Positions 1-8,977 of a stretch of 64,000 nucleotides of DNA are shown one piece after another; within the stretch, counting starts at the first letter, position 1, and every line of letters begins with the position of its first letter. This DNA is from Maribellus sp. YY47 (GTDB lineage Bacteria > Bacteroidota > Bacteroidia > Bacteroidales > Prolixibacteraceae). Where the stretch lies: positions 124,001-188,000 of the forward strand of contig NZ_JALGYW010000008.1 in assembly GCF_023111095.1 (NCBI RefSeq), given 5' to 3'. The position numbers and the translations under genes are program-made. Below the pieces are notes generated by a model, which saw only the letters and a list, made by a program, of their open reading frames with translations, had not been told where the DNA came from and ran no database searches.

Positions 1-1
1 C

Positions 2-130
2 GACAACCAATTGTTTGGTGGAGTTATAGCAAAAAACTTTGATGCCAATGGCGGTTTTCCCTTAACTGTGTTGGTATGGAAATGTATCGGTGTTTCCTTT
101 GGCGATTTCCCGCCAATCCGGGGCATCTAA
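2..130 (+). CDS. C-terminal end of an unknown protein (cut by window edge)
   Basis: Frame 2 is open from the left edge of the window and closes with TAA at 128-130, giving 42 residues rich in Gly, Phe and Val and ending in PPIRGI. The gene starts outside the window. No domain can be recognised from so short a piece, and it could also be a chance open stretch. It is on the same strand as the gene starting at 279, with about 150 bases of AT-rich sequence between them. Confidence 0.35.
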   Translation, partial: DNQLFGGVIAKNFDANGGFPLTVLVWKCIGVSFGDFPPIRGI

Positions 131-278
131 ATATTTTTAAACTTGTTTTTAGACACTTTATAAATAATCATTTTCAGGTATTATCTGAAGTGATTTTTTT
201 CTAATTCAAGTCAAAAATTGCATATTTCGTGCCTGTTGCAAAAACCTACAGTCTCTAATTTTTCATAATCAGGATACG

Positions 279-2555
279 ATGTCAGATAAAAATACCCGGT
301 TAAATTCGATTGTCACTTTTATACTTTTTGTTAGTATCATTATTAGTTTTCAGTCTTGTCAGGATAAAACACAAAACATATCCTTTTTCTATCCTTTTGA
401 AGGAACGCTTTATCCGAAAGACATTGCTCCTCCAAACTTTGTATGGAACGAAACCACCCCGGAAGTTAGTAACTGGTTGGTAACCTTAAAATTGGGAGAA
501 AACATCATCGTTGATAAAGTTAGTGTTGAAGAACCGAGGTGGAAACCGTCGAAAGAAACCTGGAGTAATGTGTGCAATGTCTACAATCAGGATTATACCC
601 TTACTGTTCAGGGAATAAATAAAAGCACAGTAAGCGAGGGAAAAGTTACTTTTGCAATTTCGCAGGATGCAGTTGAAGCACCCATTTTTTTCAGAAGCGT
701 TCCACTGCCTTTTAAGTTTGCCAAAGAAAATATGAAAAACCTGCTTTGGCATTTAGGTAGCATCAGCACCGAAGAAAAGCCGCATCGTATTTTGGGAAAT
801 ATACCCGTTTGTGCCAACTGCCATTCCTTTTCTGATGATGGAAAATACATTGGAATGGACGTAGATGCAGCGAACGACAAAGGATCGTATGTTATTACCG
901 AATTCGAAAAGGAAACAAAATTTACCAACGATAACATTATTGATTGGGATGAATCGCAAAACGGTGCATTTACCTACGGCTTACTTTCCAAGATGTCGCC
1001 CGATGGCAGGTATTCAATCAGCACATTACATGATTGTGAGATATTTATCGAACAAAACGACCTCGAATTTTCTCAATTGTTTTTCCCTTTTAAAGGGATT
1101 TTAATGACCTACGACCGGTTTAATGAAACGTTCACTCCTCTACCGGGGGCTGCCGATACCAATCTGGTTCAGTCGAATCCCGCTTGGACACCCGATGGAC
1201 AAAACATCCTTTTCGCGAGAGCAAAAGCAAAACATTATGAAGAAAGCGGGATACAAAATGGATCAAGAGCAAAGTTGAAAGACATGGAGCGCTACAAAAA
1301 ATTTGAACAAAGTTATGTTTCGCGCGACTCGCTTTTTAAATACGACATTTATACGATACCTTTTAACGAAGGAAGAGGCGGAATTGCAACACCGTTGAAA
1401 GGTGCCTCAGGAAATGGAATGAGTAATTATTTCCCGCGAATTTCACCCGATGGAAAATGGATCGTTTACAACCAGGCCGAAAGTTTTATGCTGCTTCAAA
1501 AAGACAGCAAATTATGGATTGTTCCGGCTGAAGGAGGAGAAGCAAGAATGCTTACATGTAACCAGGACGTGATGAATTCGTGGCATTCCTGGTCTCCAAA
1601 CAGCAAATGGCTGGTATTTTCCACCAAAAAATTCGGAGCCTATACGCAGCTCTTTTTAACCCATATCGACGAAAACGGCAACGATTCGCCACCTGTGTAT
1701 CTCGATAATTTCTCGTTTGATAAATACGCCAACAATATTCCCGAATTCGTAAACATGAAGTACGATCCCGAGTTGGTAATTAATCCCCTGTTTTTAGCCG
1801 AAGATGAGTTCTTGATCCGCGAGGGGGAAATACTTCAGGAAAAAGGGATGAACAACGAAGCCTACAAAAGTTTTTCGGAAGCCATTGCGAAATTTCCGAA
1901 GTCGGCAGATGCCTACTACAAAAGGGGTTATACCGCCTTGCAGCTCGATCAGTATAAACTGGCCATTGATGATTTGGACAAGGCAATATCGCTTGAAAAG
2001 ATAGCCGATTATTTTTATGTCAGGGGAAGAGCAAGAATGAAAATGAATGATGAGCGTGCTGCTATTTCTGATTTTAATGAAGCAATTAAACTTGATCCAA
2101 CCGATTATAAAGCGTATGGTAAATTGGGGGTAATTTACATTAATCAGACAAAGGATGAACTGGCCTTACAAAATTTAGAAAAAGCTGTCACTTTAAATAT
2201 ATCCGATTATTTATCGCACTTTAACCGGGGAATCATCCTTTACAAACAGAAAAGATATGAAGAAGCCAAACAAAGTTTCTCATCTTCAGCTGAGTATTGC
2301 ACCAATCAATCGCGTTTACCGGCGATATACGAAAACAGGGGCCGTTGCTACATGGATTTGGGAGACTACTACCAGGCTATTGCCGATTTAAAAAAGGTAA
2401 TTTCTGCGGCACCCCGACAAATTAGTGTTTACATCCTGTTATCAAAGGCTCAATTGGCGGTTGGAAATAAAGCTGAAGCAATCAGTTTGTTGCAACAAGC
2501 CTCTCATATGGGATCGAAACAAGCCGTGGAGATGTTAAAGACTATTAAACAGTAG
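279..2555 (+). CDS. Lipoprotein with PD40/TolB-like propeller, CxxCH motif and C-terminal TPR repeats
   Basis: The 758-residue product begins with a hydrophobic segment and a lipobox ending at Cys27 (SFQSC), so it is probably an outer-membrane or periplasmic lipoprotein. A beta-sandwich-like N-terminal part is followed at about residue 178 by CANCH, a match to the CxxCH signature for covalent haem c attachment. Three PD40-type propeller strands follow (NPAWTPDGQ, FPRISPDGK, WHSWSPNSK, about residues 305-450). Residues about 515-750 form tandem TPR repeats. Proteins with PD40 and TPR are common in Bacteroidota and are usually thought to be scaffolds or sensors. Whether haem is bound here is unknown: only one CxxCH is present and no clear distal Met ligand can be assigned by eye. 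The start is supported by the signal sequence directly after it. Confidence 0.8.
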   Translation: MSDKNTRLNSIVTFILFVSIIISFQSCQDKTQNISFFYPFEGTLYPKDIAPPNFVWNETTPEVSNWLVTLKLGENIIVDKVSVEEPRWKPSKETWSNVCNVYNQDYTLTVQGINKSTVSEGKVTFAISQDAVEAPIFFRSVPLPFKFAKENMKNLLWHLGSISTEEKPHRILGNIPVCANCHSFSDDGKYIGMDVDAANDKGSYVITEFEKETKFTNDNIIDWDESQNGAFTYGLLSKMSPDGRYSISTLHDCEIFIEQNDLEFSQLFFPFKGILMTYDRFNETFTPLPGAADTNLVQSNPAWTPDGQNILFARAKAKHYEESGIQNGSRAKLKDMERYKKFEQSYVSRDSLFKYDIYTIPFNEGRGGIATPLKGASGNGMSNYFPRISPDGKWIVYNQAESFMLLQKDSKLWIVPAEGGEARMLTCNQDVMNSWHSWSPNSKWLVFSTKKFGAYTQLFLTHIDENGNDSPPVYLDNFSFDKYANNIPEFVNMKYDPELVINPLFLAEDEFLIREGEILQEKGMNNEAYKSFSEAIAKFPKSADAYYKRGYTALQLDQYKLAIDDLDKAISLEKIADYFYVRGRARMKMNDERAAISDFNEAIKLDPTDYKAYGKLGVIYINQTKDELALQNLEKAVTLNISDYLSHFNRGIILYKQKRYEEAKQSFSSSAEYCTNQSRLPAIYENRGRCYMDLGDYYQAIADLKKVISAAPRQISVYILLSKAQLAVGNKAEAISLLQQASHMGSKQAVEMLKTIKQ

Positions 2556-2732
2556 TTTGATGGATCACTTTTAAAATCCGGTAGAATAATTTCCTTTTTT
2601 TATATTAAAAGGTCAGTAAATAGCTTGTCAGGAATCTTCTTTTTTGCTTTAAGTACCTGGTGAAAAACCAATATGGTCTATCCTTGGTTATAGTGTATAC
2701 TTGTCATAACTTACACAAAAAATGGAAGAACC

Positions 2733-3125
2733 ATGAGTTACTATTTTAATGCAGTATTGAAAGGCAGGAGTTTCGAAGAGGCATTGGAACTTGTTACTGC
2801 CGAATTAAAAAAAGAAGGTTTTGGCGTATTAACAGAGATCGATGTGAGTGCCACGCTTAAATCAAAGATCGATGTGGATTTTAAGAAGTATAAGATACTG
2901 GGTGCCTGCAATCCACACTTTGCCTACAAAGCTTTACAAAACGAAGATAAAATCGGCGTTTTTCTGCCTTGCAATGTGGTGGTGGAAGAGAACTATCAGG
3001 GCGAAGTCGAGGTTTCAGCCGTTGATCCGGTTGCTTCGATGATTAGTGTCGGAAATGAGAACTTGGGTGAAATTGCTGGCGAGATACAACGGAAACTAAA
3101 AAATGTGATAGAGAGTCTGAGCTAG
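2733..3125 (+). CDS. DUF302 family protein
   Basis: The 130-residue soluble protein has the DUF302 pattern: an N-terminal helix (FEEALELVTAELKKEGFGVL), the segment KSKIDVDFKKYKILGACNP, and a C-terminal region with LPCNVVVEE and DPVASM. There is no signal peptide, so it should be cytoplasmic. DUF302 proteins are small alpha/beta proteins, often found near thiol, metal or electron-transfer functions; their biochemical role is not established. The gene stands alone, with a good intrinsic terminator immediately downstream (3147-3192), which points to a single-gene transcript. Confidence 0.85.
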   Translation: MSYYFNAVLKGRSFEEALELVTAELKKEGFGVLTEIDVSATLKSKIDVDFKKYKILGACNPHFAYKALQNEDKIGVFLPCNVVVEENYQGEVEVSAVDPVASMISVGNENLGEIAGEIQRKLKNVIESLS

Positions 3126-3146
3126 AAACGGCAGATTCCGGGATAG

Positions 3147-3192
3147 AAAGCTATTTCATAAGCAATAAAGAGCGAATGAGATAGCTTTTTTT
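3147..3192 (+). terminator. Rho-independent terminator after the DUF302 gene
   Basis: AAAGCTATTTCAT (3147-3159) pairs with ATGAGATAGCTTT (3176-3188), a 13-bp stem with one G-U pair, and is followed by an uninterrupted run of T to 3192. Confidence 0.8.
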
Positions 3193-3370
3193 ATGAATTA
3201 AATTGTACAGCATACACTAAATTGTTTCAAAACAAGGGAAGCAATTAAAAAAGAAAAAATATATTTGGTTCTTTAATAAAAACTAGCGCTCTACGGATTT
3301 AAGGGGTAATAAATTCGTGTTAGATTTTGAAAATTCGTAAGCAATTATTCCGGTAAACTAAACCTAAAAA

Positions 3371-4504
3371 ATGAACTCGAATCTTAAGCAAGTCTCTGTC
3401 TTTTCCGACTCAAAAAAACACTATGAAATATTGGATGGCCTTCGCGGTGTGGCGGCCATTATTGTTGTAATGTTTCACTTATTGGAAGCTTTTACCGGCG
3501 GCAATCACCTGGTTCAGATCATCAATCATGGCTACCTGGCTGTCGATTTTTTCTTTGTTCTTTCCGGCTTTGTAATTGGTTATGCGTACGACGACCGGTG
3601 GGGAAAGATGACATTAAAAGACTTCTTTAAACGAAGATTGATCCGGCTTCACCCGATGATTGTTTTCGGGACAGTGGTTGGTGCCATTTGTTTTTATTTT
3701 AGTGCTTCGCCAACGCTTTTCCCAAAAATCAGTGAAACACCGGTTTGGGAAATGTTACTGGTGATGGTGATTGGTTTTACTTTGATACCTATTCCGAAAT
3801 CGATGGATATTCGGGGCTGGGACGAAATGCACCCCTTGGATGGTCCTGCGTGGTCGTTGTTCTTCGAATATATTGCCAATATTTTATATGCGCTTTTTGT
3901 CCGCAAGTTTTCGAATAAGCTCTTGGCCGTGTTTGTATTCTTGTTCGGATGTTTGTTAATACATCTTGCGGTAACCAGTCCGCAAGGCGATGTTATTGGC
4001 GGTTGGTCGCTCGATGGCAAACAACTGTATATTGGATTTACGAGGTTGTTATATCCGTTTTTTGCCGGTTTGTTACTTTCGCGTCTTGTCAAGCCCGGAA
4101 GTATTAAAAATGCTTTTTTATGGAGTAGTTTATTGGTTACTGCTATACTTGCCATTCCCCGAATTGGAGGAAGCGAACATTTGTGGATGAACGGATTGTA
4201 TGATTCTCTGTCCATCATTTTTCTTTTTCCTTTGGTGGTTTATATCGGAGCCAGCGGTGAAATTTACAGCAAAGTGGGAGCGAGGCTTTGTAAATTTCTC
4301 GGAGATATTTCGTACCCGATTTACATCACGCATTATCCTTTAATTTACATTTATACTGCTTGGGTAGTGGATACGAAGGCCTCCCTCAAAGATGCCTGGA
4401 TTCACGGAGTTGTTGTGCTGATCGCATCGATTGTACTGGCTCATTTTAGTATGAAATTATACGACGTTCCGGTAAGAAAATGGCTGGTTAAAAAGTTTAT
4501 GTAA
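3371..4504 (+). CDS. Acyltransferase 3 family membrane protein (OafA-like)
   Basis: The 377-residue integral membrane protein has about ten hydrophobic segments. It begins with the family's typical LDGLRGVAAIIVVMFHL stretch, in which an Arg and a His near the first helix belong to the proposed active site, and continues with HGYLAVDFFFVLSGFVIGYAY. Members transfer acyl groups (often acetyl or succinyl) from the cytoplasmic side to sugars of surface polysaccharides or other exported molecules. The substrate cannot be told from the sequence, and the neighbours do not suggest one. The gene is monocistronic, ending in a hairpin at 4555-4593. Confidence 0.88.
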   Translation: MNSNLKQVSVFSDSKKHYEILDGLRGVAAIIVVMFHLLEAFTGGNHLVQIINHGYLAVDFFFVLSGFVIGYAYDDRWGKMTLKDFFKRRLIRLHPMIVFGTVVGAICFYFSASPTLFPKISETPVWEMLLVMVIGFTLIPIPKSMDIRGWDEMHPLDGPAWSLFFEYIANILYALFVRKFSNKLLAVFVFLFGCLLIHLAVTSPQGDVIGGWSLDGKQLYIGFTRLLYPFFAGLLLSRLVKPGSIKNAFLWSSLLVTAILAIPRIGGSEHLWMNGLYDSLSIIFLFPLVVYIGASGEIYSKVGARLCKFLGDISYPIYITHYPLIYIYTAWVVDTKASLKDAWIHGVVVLIASIVLAHFSMKLYDVPVRKWLVKKFM

Positions 4505-4554
4505 TTGATTGGTTTGCTATTTAGTTACTGAAAGCGTTAAAACGCGCGAGAAGA

Positions 4555-4593
4555 AAAACGACAGATTTTATGTTACCCGGCGACTGTCGTTTT
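4555..4593 (+). terminator. Hairpin after the acyltransferase gene
   Basis: AAAACGACAG (4555-4564) and CTGTCGTTTT (4584-4593) are perfect 10-bp inverted repeats. The downstream arm ends in a short T run, as expected of an intrinsic terminator that can act on either strand. Confidence 0.6.
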
Positions 4594-4679
4594 GTGAACC
4601 GAAATTCAATTGGAGTATGTAAAGAATGCGGCGTTTGGGTGGGTATTCTAAACTAAATTTTGTTCTTCACTATTTTGCC

Positions 4680-4720
4680 GGAATAACGGAGAACCGGTTC
4701 TTCCGATTCGCCGTCATTCC
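4680..4720. terminator. Possible hairpin between convergent genes
   Basis: GGAATAACGG (4680-4689) pairs with CCGTCATTCC (4711-4720) with one G-U pair. It lies between the ends of the acyltransferase gene and the minus-strand phosphodiesterase gene. No T run follows on the minus strand, so terminator function is uncertain. Confidence 0.3.
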
Positions 4721-4758
4721 AGCTTTTTGAATGGAGGTTGCGTTTGACCTATGCTGAT

Positions 4759-5613
4759 TTACTTCAGCGTAATCCACGGGGCATTTTCTTTCACCCACTC
4801 ATAAACAGCCACCGGAACATCGGAGCAGGCATAATCACTTTCCAGTCCTATGGCCAGAATAAAGTCGTCGATTGATGATCCCGGCCACAGGCTTATAATA
4901 AATCCTTGCTTTTTGGCGGTTCTGACCATTGCACGGGTTGTCCCTTCAATTTTACATCCCACACGATTTATACCAAGTGCTTTTGCTTCTTCCAACACTT
5001 TTTCAGAAAGTCCCTCACCTTTTATCAATAGCAAATCAACTGACGGATATTTGCTTCTCAAATACTTTAGCGGGCGGGAATCAAAAGAGGTCATTAAATA
5101 ATCGGAAGTCGGAGGTTTATGGGCATGAATTTTTTCATACAGTTCATCGCAATACTCTTCCAGCACCTTTTCAGTATAAAATGAGCCGGTGGTTTTCATT
5201 TCAAACTCGATATACAACCAGGGCTTACTGTTAAAAAACTCCAAAGCCTCGTCTAATGTTGGAATCTGATATCCGTCTTTCGTACGCAGTGCTTTAATTT
5301 CTTCCAGCGTAGATTCTTCCACGGAACCTTCAACACCAAAAATCCGTTTGAAATTGTCGTCATGAAAAATAACCAAATGCTTGTCTTTTGTTAGTCTCAC
5401 ATCAGTTTCATAGCCTCTTAACCCTTTTTTGTACACTTCCTGAAAAGCCTGTAAGGTGTTTTCTGCAAACTCCATTTTGCCCCCACGGTGGGCAAACACT
5501 TTTATCTCTGCTTGCTGCGCACTTAGCGTTGCACTGCACAACAAAAGGATGGCAAATGCTGTCGATACACGAAAATTATTAAAAAGCTTTTGTTTCAATT
5601 TTAATCTGTTCAT
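4759..5613 (-). CDS. Glycerophosphodiester phosphodiesterase family protein (GDPD)
   Basis: The 284-residue protein has an N-terminal signal peptide ending near LSAQQ and a complete GDPD TIM barrel. Visible active-site elements are VFAHRGG with ENT (the HR-E metal and phosphate site), GYETDVRLTKD, and IFHDD (second catalytic His). The C-terminal strands (LWPGSS, ACSDVP) match the family. GDPDs hydrolyse glycerophosphodiesters to glycerol-3-phosphate and an alcohol; secreted forms scavenge phospholipid head groups. The gene is isolated, with 411 bases between it and the upstream minus-strand gene. Confidence 0.9.
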   Translation of the reverse strand: MNRLKLKQKLFNNFRVSTAFAILLLCSATLSAQQAEIKVFAHRGGKMEFAENTLQAFQEVYKKGLRGYETDVRLTKDKHLVIFHDDNFKRIFGVEGSVEESTLEEIKALRTKDGYQIPTLDEALEFFNSKPWLYIEFEMKTTGSFYTEKVLEEYCDELYEKIHAHKPPTSDYLMTSFDSRPLKYLRSKYPSVDLLLIKGEGLSEKVLEEAKALGINRVGCKIEGTTRAMVRTAKKQGFIISLWPGSSIDDFILAIGLESDYACSDVPVAVYEWVKENAPWITLK

Positions 5614-6024
5614 ACGGATTGATTTTAGTTGGTTAATAAAAAAGGTTTAATACATCCAATTTAGTTAAACAGAAAAGGTTTCACGATCAAAAACATCTTA
5701 AGTAAAACAATGGTATTATCCCAAAAATAGAAGAGCTATTTTAAATGATACATGGCCTGTTTTAGGTTGAGTTGGGTGATCCATTTTCTGATCTGTTCCA
5801 GATTGCTGATTTTCTGAATAAATATTTTATGTTCTTTTTCAAATCATTATATGCCAGTAACGATTGCCTAAAGTATAATTTTTTTAGAAAACAGAGTTTG
5901 TTATTATGTACATTAAACAATAACCCTAAACATTTTTGGGTTTATTCCTCAATAATCGGATATTATTATCAGAAGCGGCAACTTTAAATAAGTAGTGTTT
6001 TTAGGCTTTTCTAAAGCGCTTGTT
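5614..6024. other. Intergenic stretch without a recognisable gene
   Basis: This 411-base AT-rich interval lies between two minus-strand genes. Six-frame reading shows only short open stretches without a convincing start or protein-like composition. I see no hairpin with a T run and no clear TAnnTTTG promoter for the phosphodiesterase gene. Confidence 0.5.
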
Positions 6025-7551
6025 TTACCGGCGATAGATGTGAAGCACCCAATCCGTTGCTTTGGTTGGCGTATTAAACGGTTGAATGCTACCTCCCTTG
6101 ATTTTCCCGTTGGGAATTATTTCTTCGTTGAGCGGGTTATACCACTCTGTAGTAAAGGTCTGGTGAACGTCTGAAAAGTCGATGCTAAAGCTACCACCGT
6201 CTTCGGCATAAACCACATATTCATTTCCCGGATTGGCAGCCAGAATGACATTGTCGCCTTCCAAAATCAGCTCATCGTGCGGGAGCAAATCAAGCAGGTC
6301 GAAACGGAGTTCATTTTTAAAGAAATGCGTGGCGATTCCAATTTGTTTTGCTCCTTCATCCACAACATCAAACTGAATGATTCCCTGGTTAAAATCGGGA
6401 AACAGCGCCTGTGCGCCCGTTAAACCACATCGCCAGGTGGCCAGTCTTAGTTTTTTGATGTTCCAGTTTCCCCGCTTGATAAAAGGTCGCCAGTGATCGG
6501 TGTGTGCGATGGGTACCTGCGTGTTTTCAAGAAAGTTCAAAAAATCGGATCGGCTGGGAAGCGTTGCCCCGCCAACACTGTAGTAGGTTCCTTTTTCTGG
6601 CATTATTCCGCCGCTGCCACCTCCCGACCTGCTGCTCACCGGGTGCTTCCAGGCATCGTGCGTATAAAACCACGAGGCATACCAATTGATCCATTCATTA
6701 TTGCGGTATTCGCTGATGTCGATTCCTGAATCCCACAAAATATGCGGATAGCAGGCCAGCCGGGCAATTACATAGCGAAACAATCGTAATTCTTTTTCTG
6801 AACGCGGCTTTATTCCAAAATTGTCGGGTGTTAGTGCATCGTCACTGTATAGCATTACATAAACTCCCATGTTACGGTCGCGTGCCGCATCCATAAGTGC
6901 ATTCAGGTTATCCCAGAAAGGCAAATAAAATTCATCGCCTTCTTTTCCTTTCACGTAGGGTACCGCGCTTTGGGGCCAGTCTTTCGCCCAATCGATGGGA
7001 ACAGTAACAAGGTCTCCGATTCCGAGTATACGGGCACCGACTACTTCGTCGGCAAATTTCAGCGCTTCCTGAACCTTCGGATCTGAAGTATTATTGCCCC
7101 TGAATCCCCAATGTGTTCCATCGGGATAAGGAGGACTCCAAATCACCGGGAAATCTCCTTTGCCCGCTTTGAGCCGCCAGTGTTTCCCCTCCGGAACCAA
7201 TTGTGCATCGAGCGATGAGTTGATGCAGGTAAATTTTCCCGATTTGCCGTCCAAATCAACATCTTCAGAATGTGTTTGCCAGGTCCAATTTCCTTTTTCG
7301 TCGGGCATGAAATATATTTTCCACACATTCTTTCCGGCATAAAAACCAAAGTGTTTTAAGGTTCTGCCCGAAGGACTGGTAAAGGTAGCTTCCAAAATAA
7401 TATCAAATGGATTTCCCTGCCACGACAAGTTTTCAAAACTGATTTCGAAACGTTTCCACATCTCCACTTTGGCGCTACTGCCCGAAAAAGCAAAACAGCT
7501 GGCTGACATCCCAAAAAACAAAACAATTAAATAGGATCGAAAAGAGAACAT
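6025..7551 (-). CDS. Secreted glycoside-hydrolase-like protein with DUF5060 N-terminal domain
   Basis: The 508-residue protein has a signal peptide (about residues 1-22). Next comes a DUF5060-like beta domain (VEMWKRFEISFE to NWTWQTHS, about 28-105), then a TIM-barrel-like region (about 130-420) with GVYVMLYSDD and HILWDSGIDISEY. A C-terminal beta domain (NPGNEYVVYAEDGGSFSIDF) resembles the putative collagen-binding domain PF12904. The order DUF5060 - barrel - PF12904 recalls DUF4038/GH140-type proteins, whose characterised members attack plant cell-wall glycans. The exact family and substrate are not decided by the sequence. It is the last gene of a minus-strand run of secreted proteins, 78 bases after the serine hydrolase gene. 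Confidence 0.7.
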   Translation of the reverse strand: MFSFRSYLIVLFFGMSASCFAFSGSSAKVEMWKRFEISFENLSWQGNPFDIILEATFTSPSGRTLKHFGFYAGKNVWKIYFMPDEKGNWTWQTHSEDVDLDGKSGKFTCINSSLDAQLVPEGKHWRLKAGKGDFPVIWSPPYPDGTHWGFRGNNTSDPKVQEALKFADEVVGARILGIGDLVTVPIDWAKDWPQSAVPYVKGKEGDEFYLPFWDNLNALMDAARDRNMGVYVMLYSDDALTPDNFGIKPRSEKELRLFRYVIARLACYPHILWDSGIDISEYRNNEWINWYASWFYTHDAWKHPVSSRSGGGSGGIMPEKGTYYSVGGATLPSRSDFLNFLENTQVPIAHTDHWRPFIKRGNWNIKKLRLATWRCGLTGAQALFPDFNQGIIQFDVVDEGAKQIGIATHFFKNELRFDLLDLLPHDELILEGDNVILAANPGNEYVVYAEDGGSFSIDFSDVHQTFTTEWYNPLNEEIIPNGKIKGGSIQPFNTPTKATDWVLHIYRR

Positions 7552-7629
7552 ACAAAGAAGGTTTAGAATGGTTTATAGGATCGAATTTACTAATTATCAG
7601 TTAGAATAAAAGAAGATTCTGCTCATCAA

Positions 7630-8817
7630 TTAGTGCAAGACTGCGGGGAGAATATATTTCCGGGTCAATTTAAAAAGCCTTGATTTTTTGACGTAATTAC
7701 CGCCGGTAAAAACAACCACCATATCAAGTTCGGGAAGGACCTGGATAACCTGGCCTCCCCAGCCGTTGGCACGATACATCTTTATTGCTTTGCGGCGATG
7801 GTTCATTTCGCTTGTCCACCAACTGTAGCCATAGCCATTTTCTCCCGAATCTTCAATCGGGATTTTTATCCCGTGATTGTTGCCATAAGGCTCCGAACTT
7901 TTGACTATCCAGTCGGCCGGAATAACTTGTTGGTTGTTCCACACACCGTTATTTAAATAACAGGCTCCGAATTTGATCATGCTTCTGGGCGTAAAACTTA
8001 AAGAACCTGCCGACTCAATCCTGCCGTTTTTGTAGCGCATCCATGGCGTTGCTTCAATTCCGAGAGGTTCAAATAAATAGGTATTGGAAAACTCTTCAAT
8101 GTCGATCCCCGAAGCATTTTTAATGATTTCGCCCAAAATGACCATGCCGCCTCCGTTGTAGGTAAAGAATTGCCCCGGTTCTGCCCACCATTCTCTTTCC
8201 AAAACAGCGCTTATTTGATCATCAACCGTGTAAAGATGGTCAATGTCGTTGGTGAAATCTCCTCCATGAGGCGAGCTCCACTCGTTCCAGGCCAATCCGG
8301 AAGTCATGGTTAGTAAGTGTTCGATGGTGATGTAGTTCCGGTTGTTGGTACGAAGCTGTTGATGTTCGGGTAAATAGTCAAAAATCGATTGATGAACATT
8401 CCCGATAAATCCTTTTTCGATCGCAATGGCAATGCAGGCCGAAGTTACGCTTTTGGTGCACGACATCACAGGGTGTCGTTTATTGCTATCCCACTTCACC
8501 AGCTCTCCCTGATATTTCGGAGCATCCCATTGGTAATTGTACCCTTCAAAATACTCTTCCATCACCAGTTTATTGTTCTTGTAGATCAACATGGAATGGA
8601 CTTCGTTGTATTTCCCCTTTTGGATAGCTTTTACAGCATCTTCCAGTAATTCGGTATCTATATTCATGGCTGCAGCATCGCCGGTTTGCAGTCCATCATT
8701 TAATTGTACCGGAATTTTATATTTCGAATCGGTTCCTGCAGATACCTGACAACCGGTTTGGGTGAACATCAGAATAAGAAGGATAATTGCTGCGATCAAT
8801 GGCCCTGAGCTTTTCAT
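7630..8817 (-). CDS. Serine hydrolase of the beta-lactamase/class C family, lipoprotein
   Basis: The start is placed at 8817 because the 395-residue product then begins with a short signal peptide and lipobox (FTQTGC); 16 further in-frame residues upstream are unlikely to be translated. SCTK near residue 118 is the SxxK nucleophile motif, and FFTYNGGGM supplies the YxN-type second motif. The C-terminal part (YGYSWWTSEM, NGWGGQVIQVLPELDMVVVFTGG) is typical of esterase or D-alanyl peptidase-like members, where HxG or GxG replaces KTG. The family includes beta-lactamases, esterases and peptidases; resistance is not implied. It lies within the minus-strand run of secreted proteins. Confidence 0.88.
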   Translation of the reverse strand: MKSSGPLIAAIILLILMFTQTGCQVSAGTDSKYKIPVQLNDGLQTGDAAAMNIDTELLEDAVKAIQKGKYNEVHSMLIYKNNKLVMEEYFEGYNYQWDAPKYQGELVKWDSNKRHPVMSCTKSVTSACIAIAIEKGFIGNVHQSIFDYLPEHQQLRTNNRNYITIEHLLTMTSGLAWNEWSSPHGGDFTNDIDHLYTVDDQISAVLEREWWAEPGQFFTYNGGGMVILGEIIKNASGIDIEEFSNTYLFEPLGIEATPWMRYKNGRIESAGSLSFTPRSMIKFGACYLNNGVWNNQQVIPADWIVKSSEPYGNNHGIKIPIEDSGENGYGYSWWTSEMNHRRKAIKMYRANGWGGQVIQVLPELDMVVVFTGGNYVKKSRLFKLTRKYILPAVLH

Positions 8818-8977
8818 AACGAGAGAACTTTTGTTCTTGTAAAGTTCAGCGAAATGTCGACACAAAGCAAATCATTTATTCTCTAAAGGATATGCAATTT
8901 GGGATGAGGCCTAACTTATCATGCAATAGCGCTGGGTAAAATTTTATAATAGTCTGCAGGGATTTGCCAATTAATGA

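Noticed and set aside
5772-5987. 71-residue open frame in the 411-base gap
   Set aside because: Composition is low-complexity (Phe, Tyr, Asn, Lys) as expected of AT-rich noncoding DNA.
7630-8817. Beta-lactamase conferring antibiotic resistance
   Set aside because: The family is broad; the C-terminal motif and lipoprotein signal fit esterase or peptidase-like members, and nothing points to resistance.
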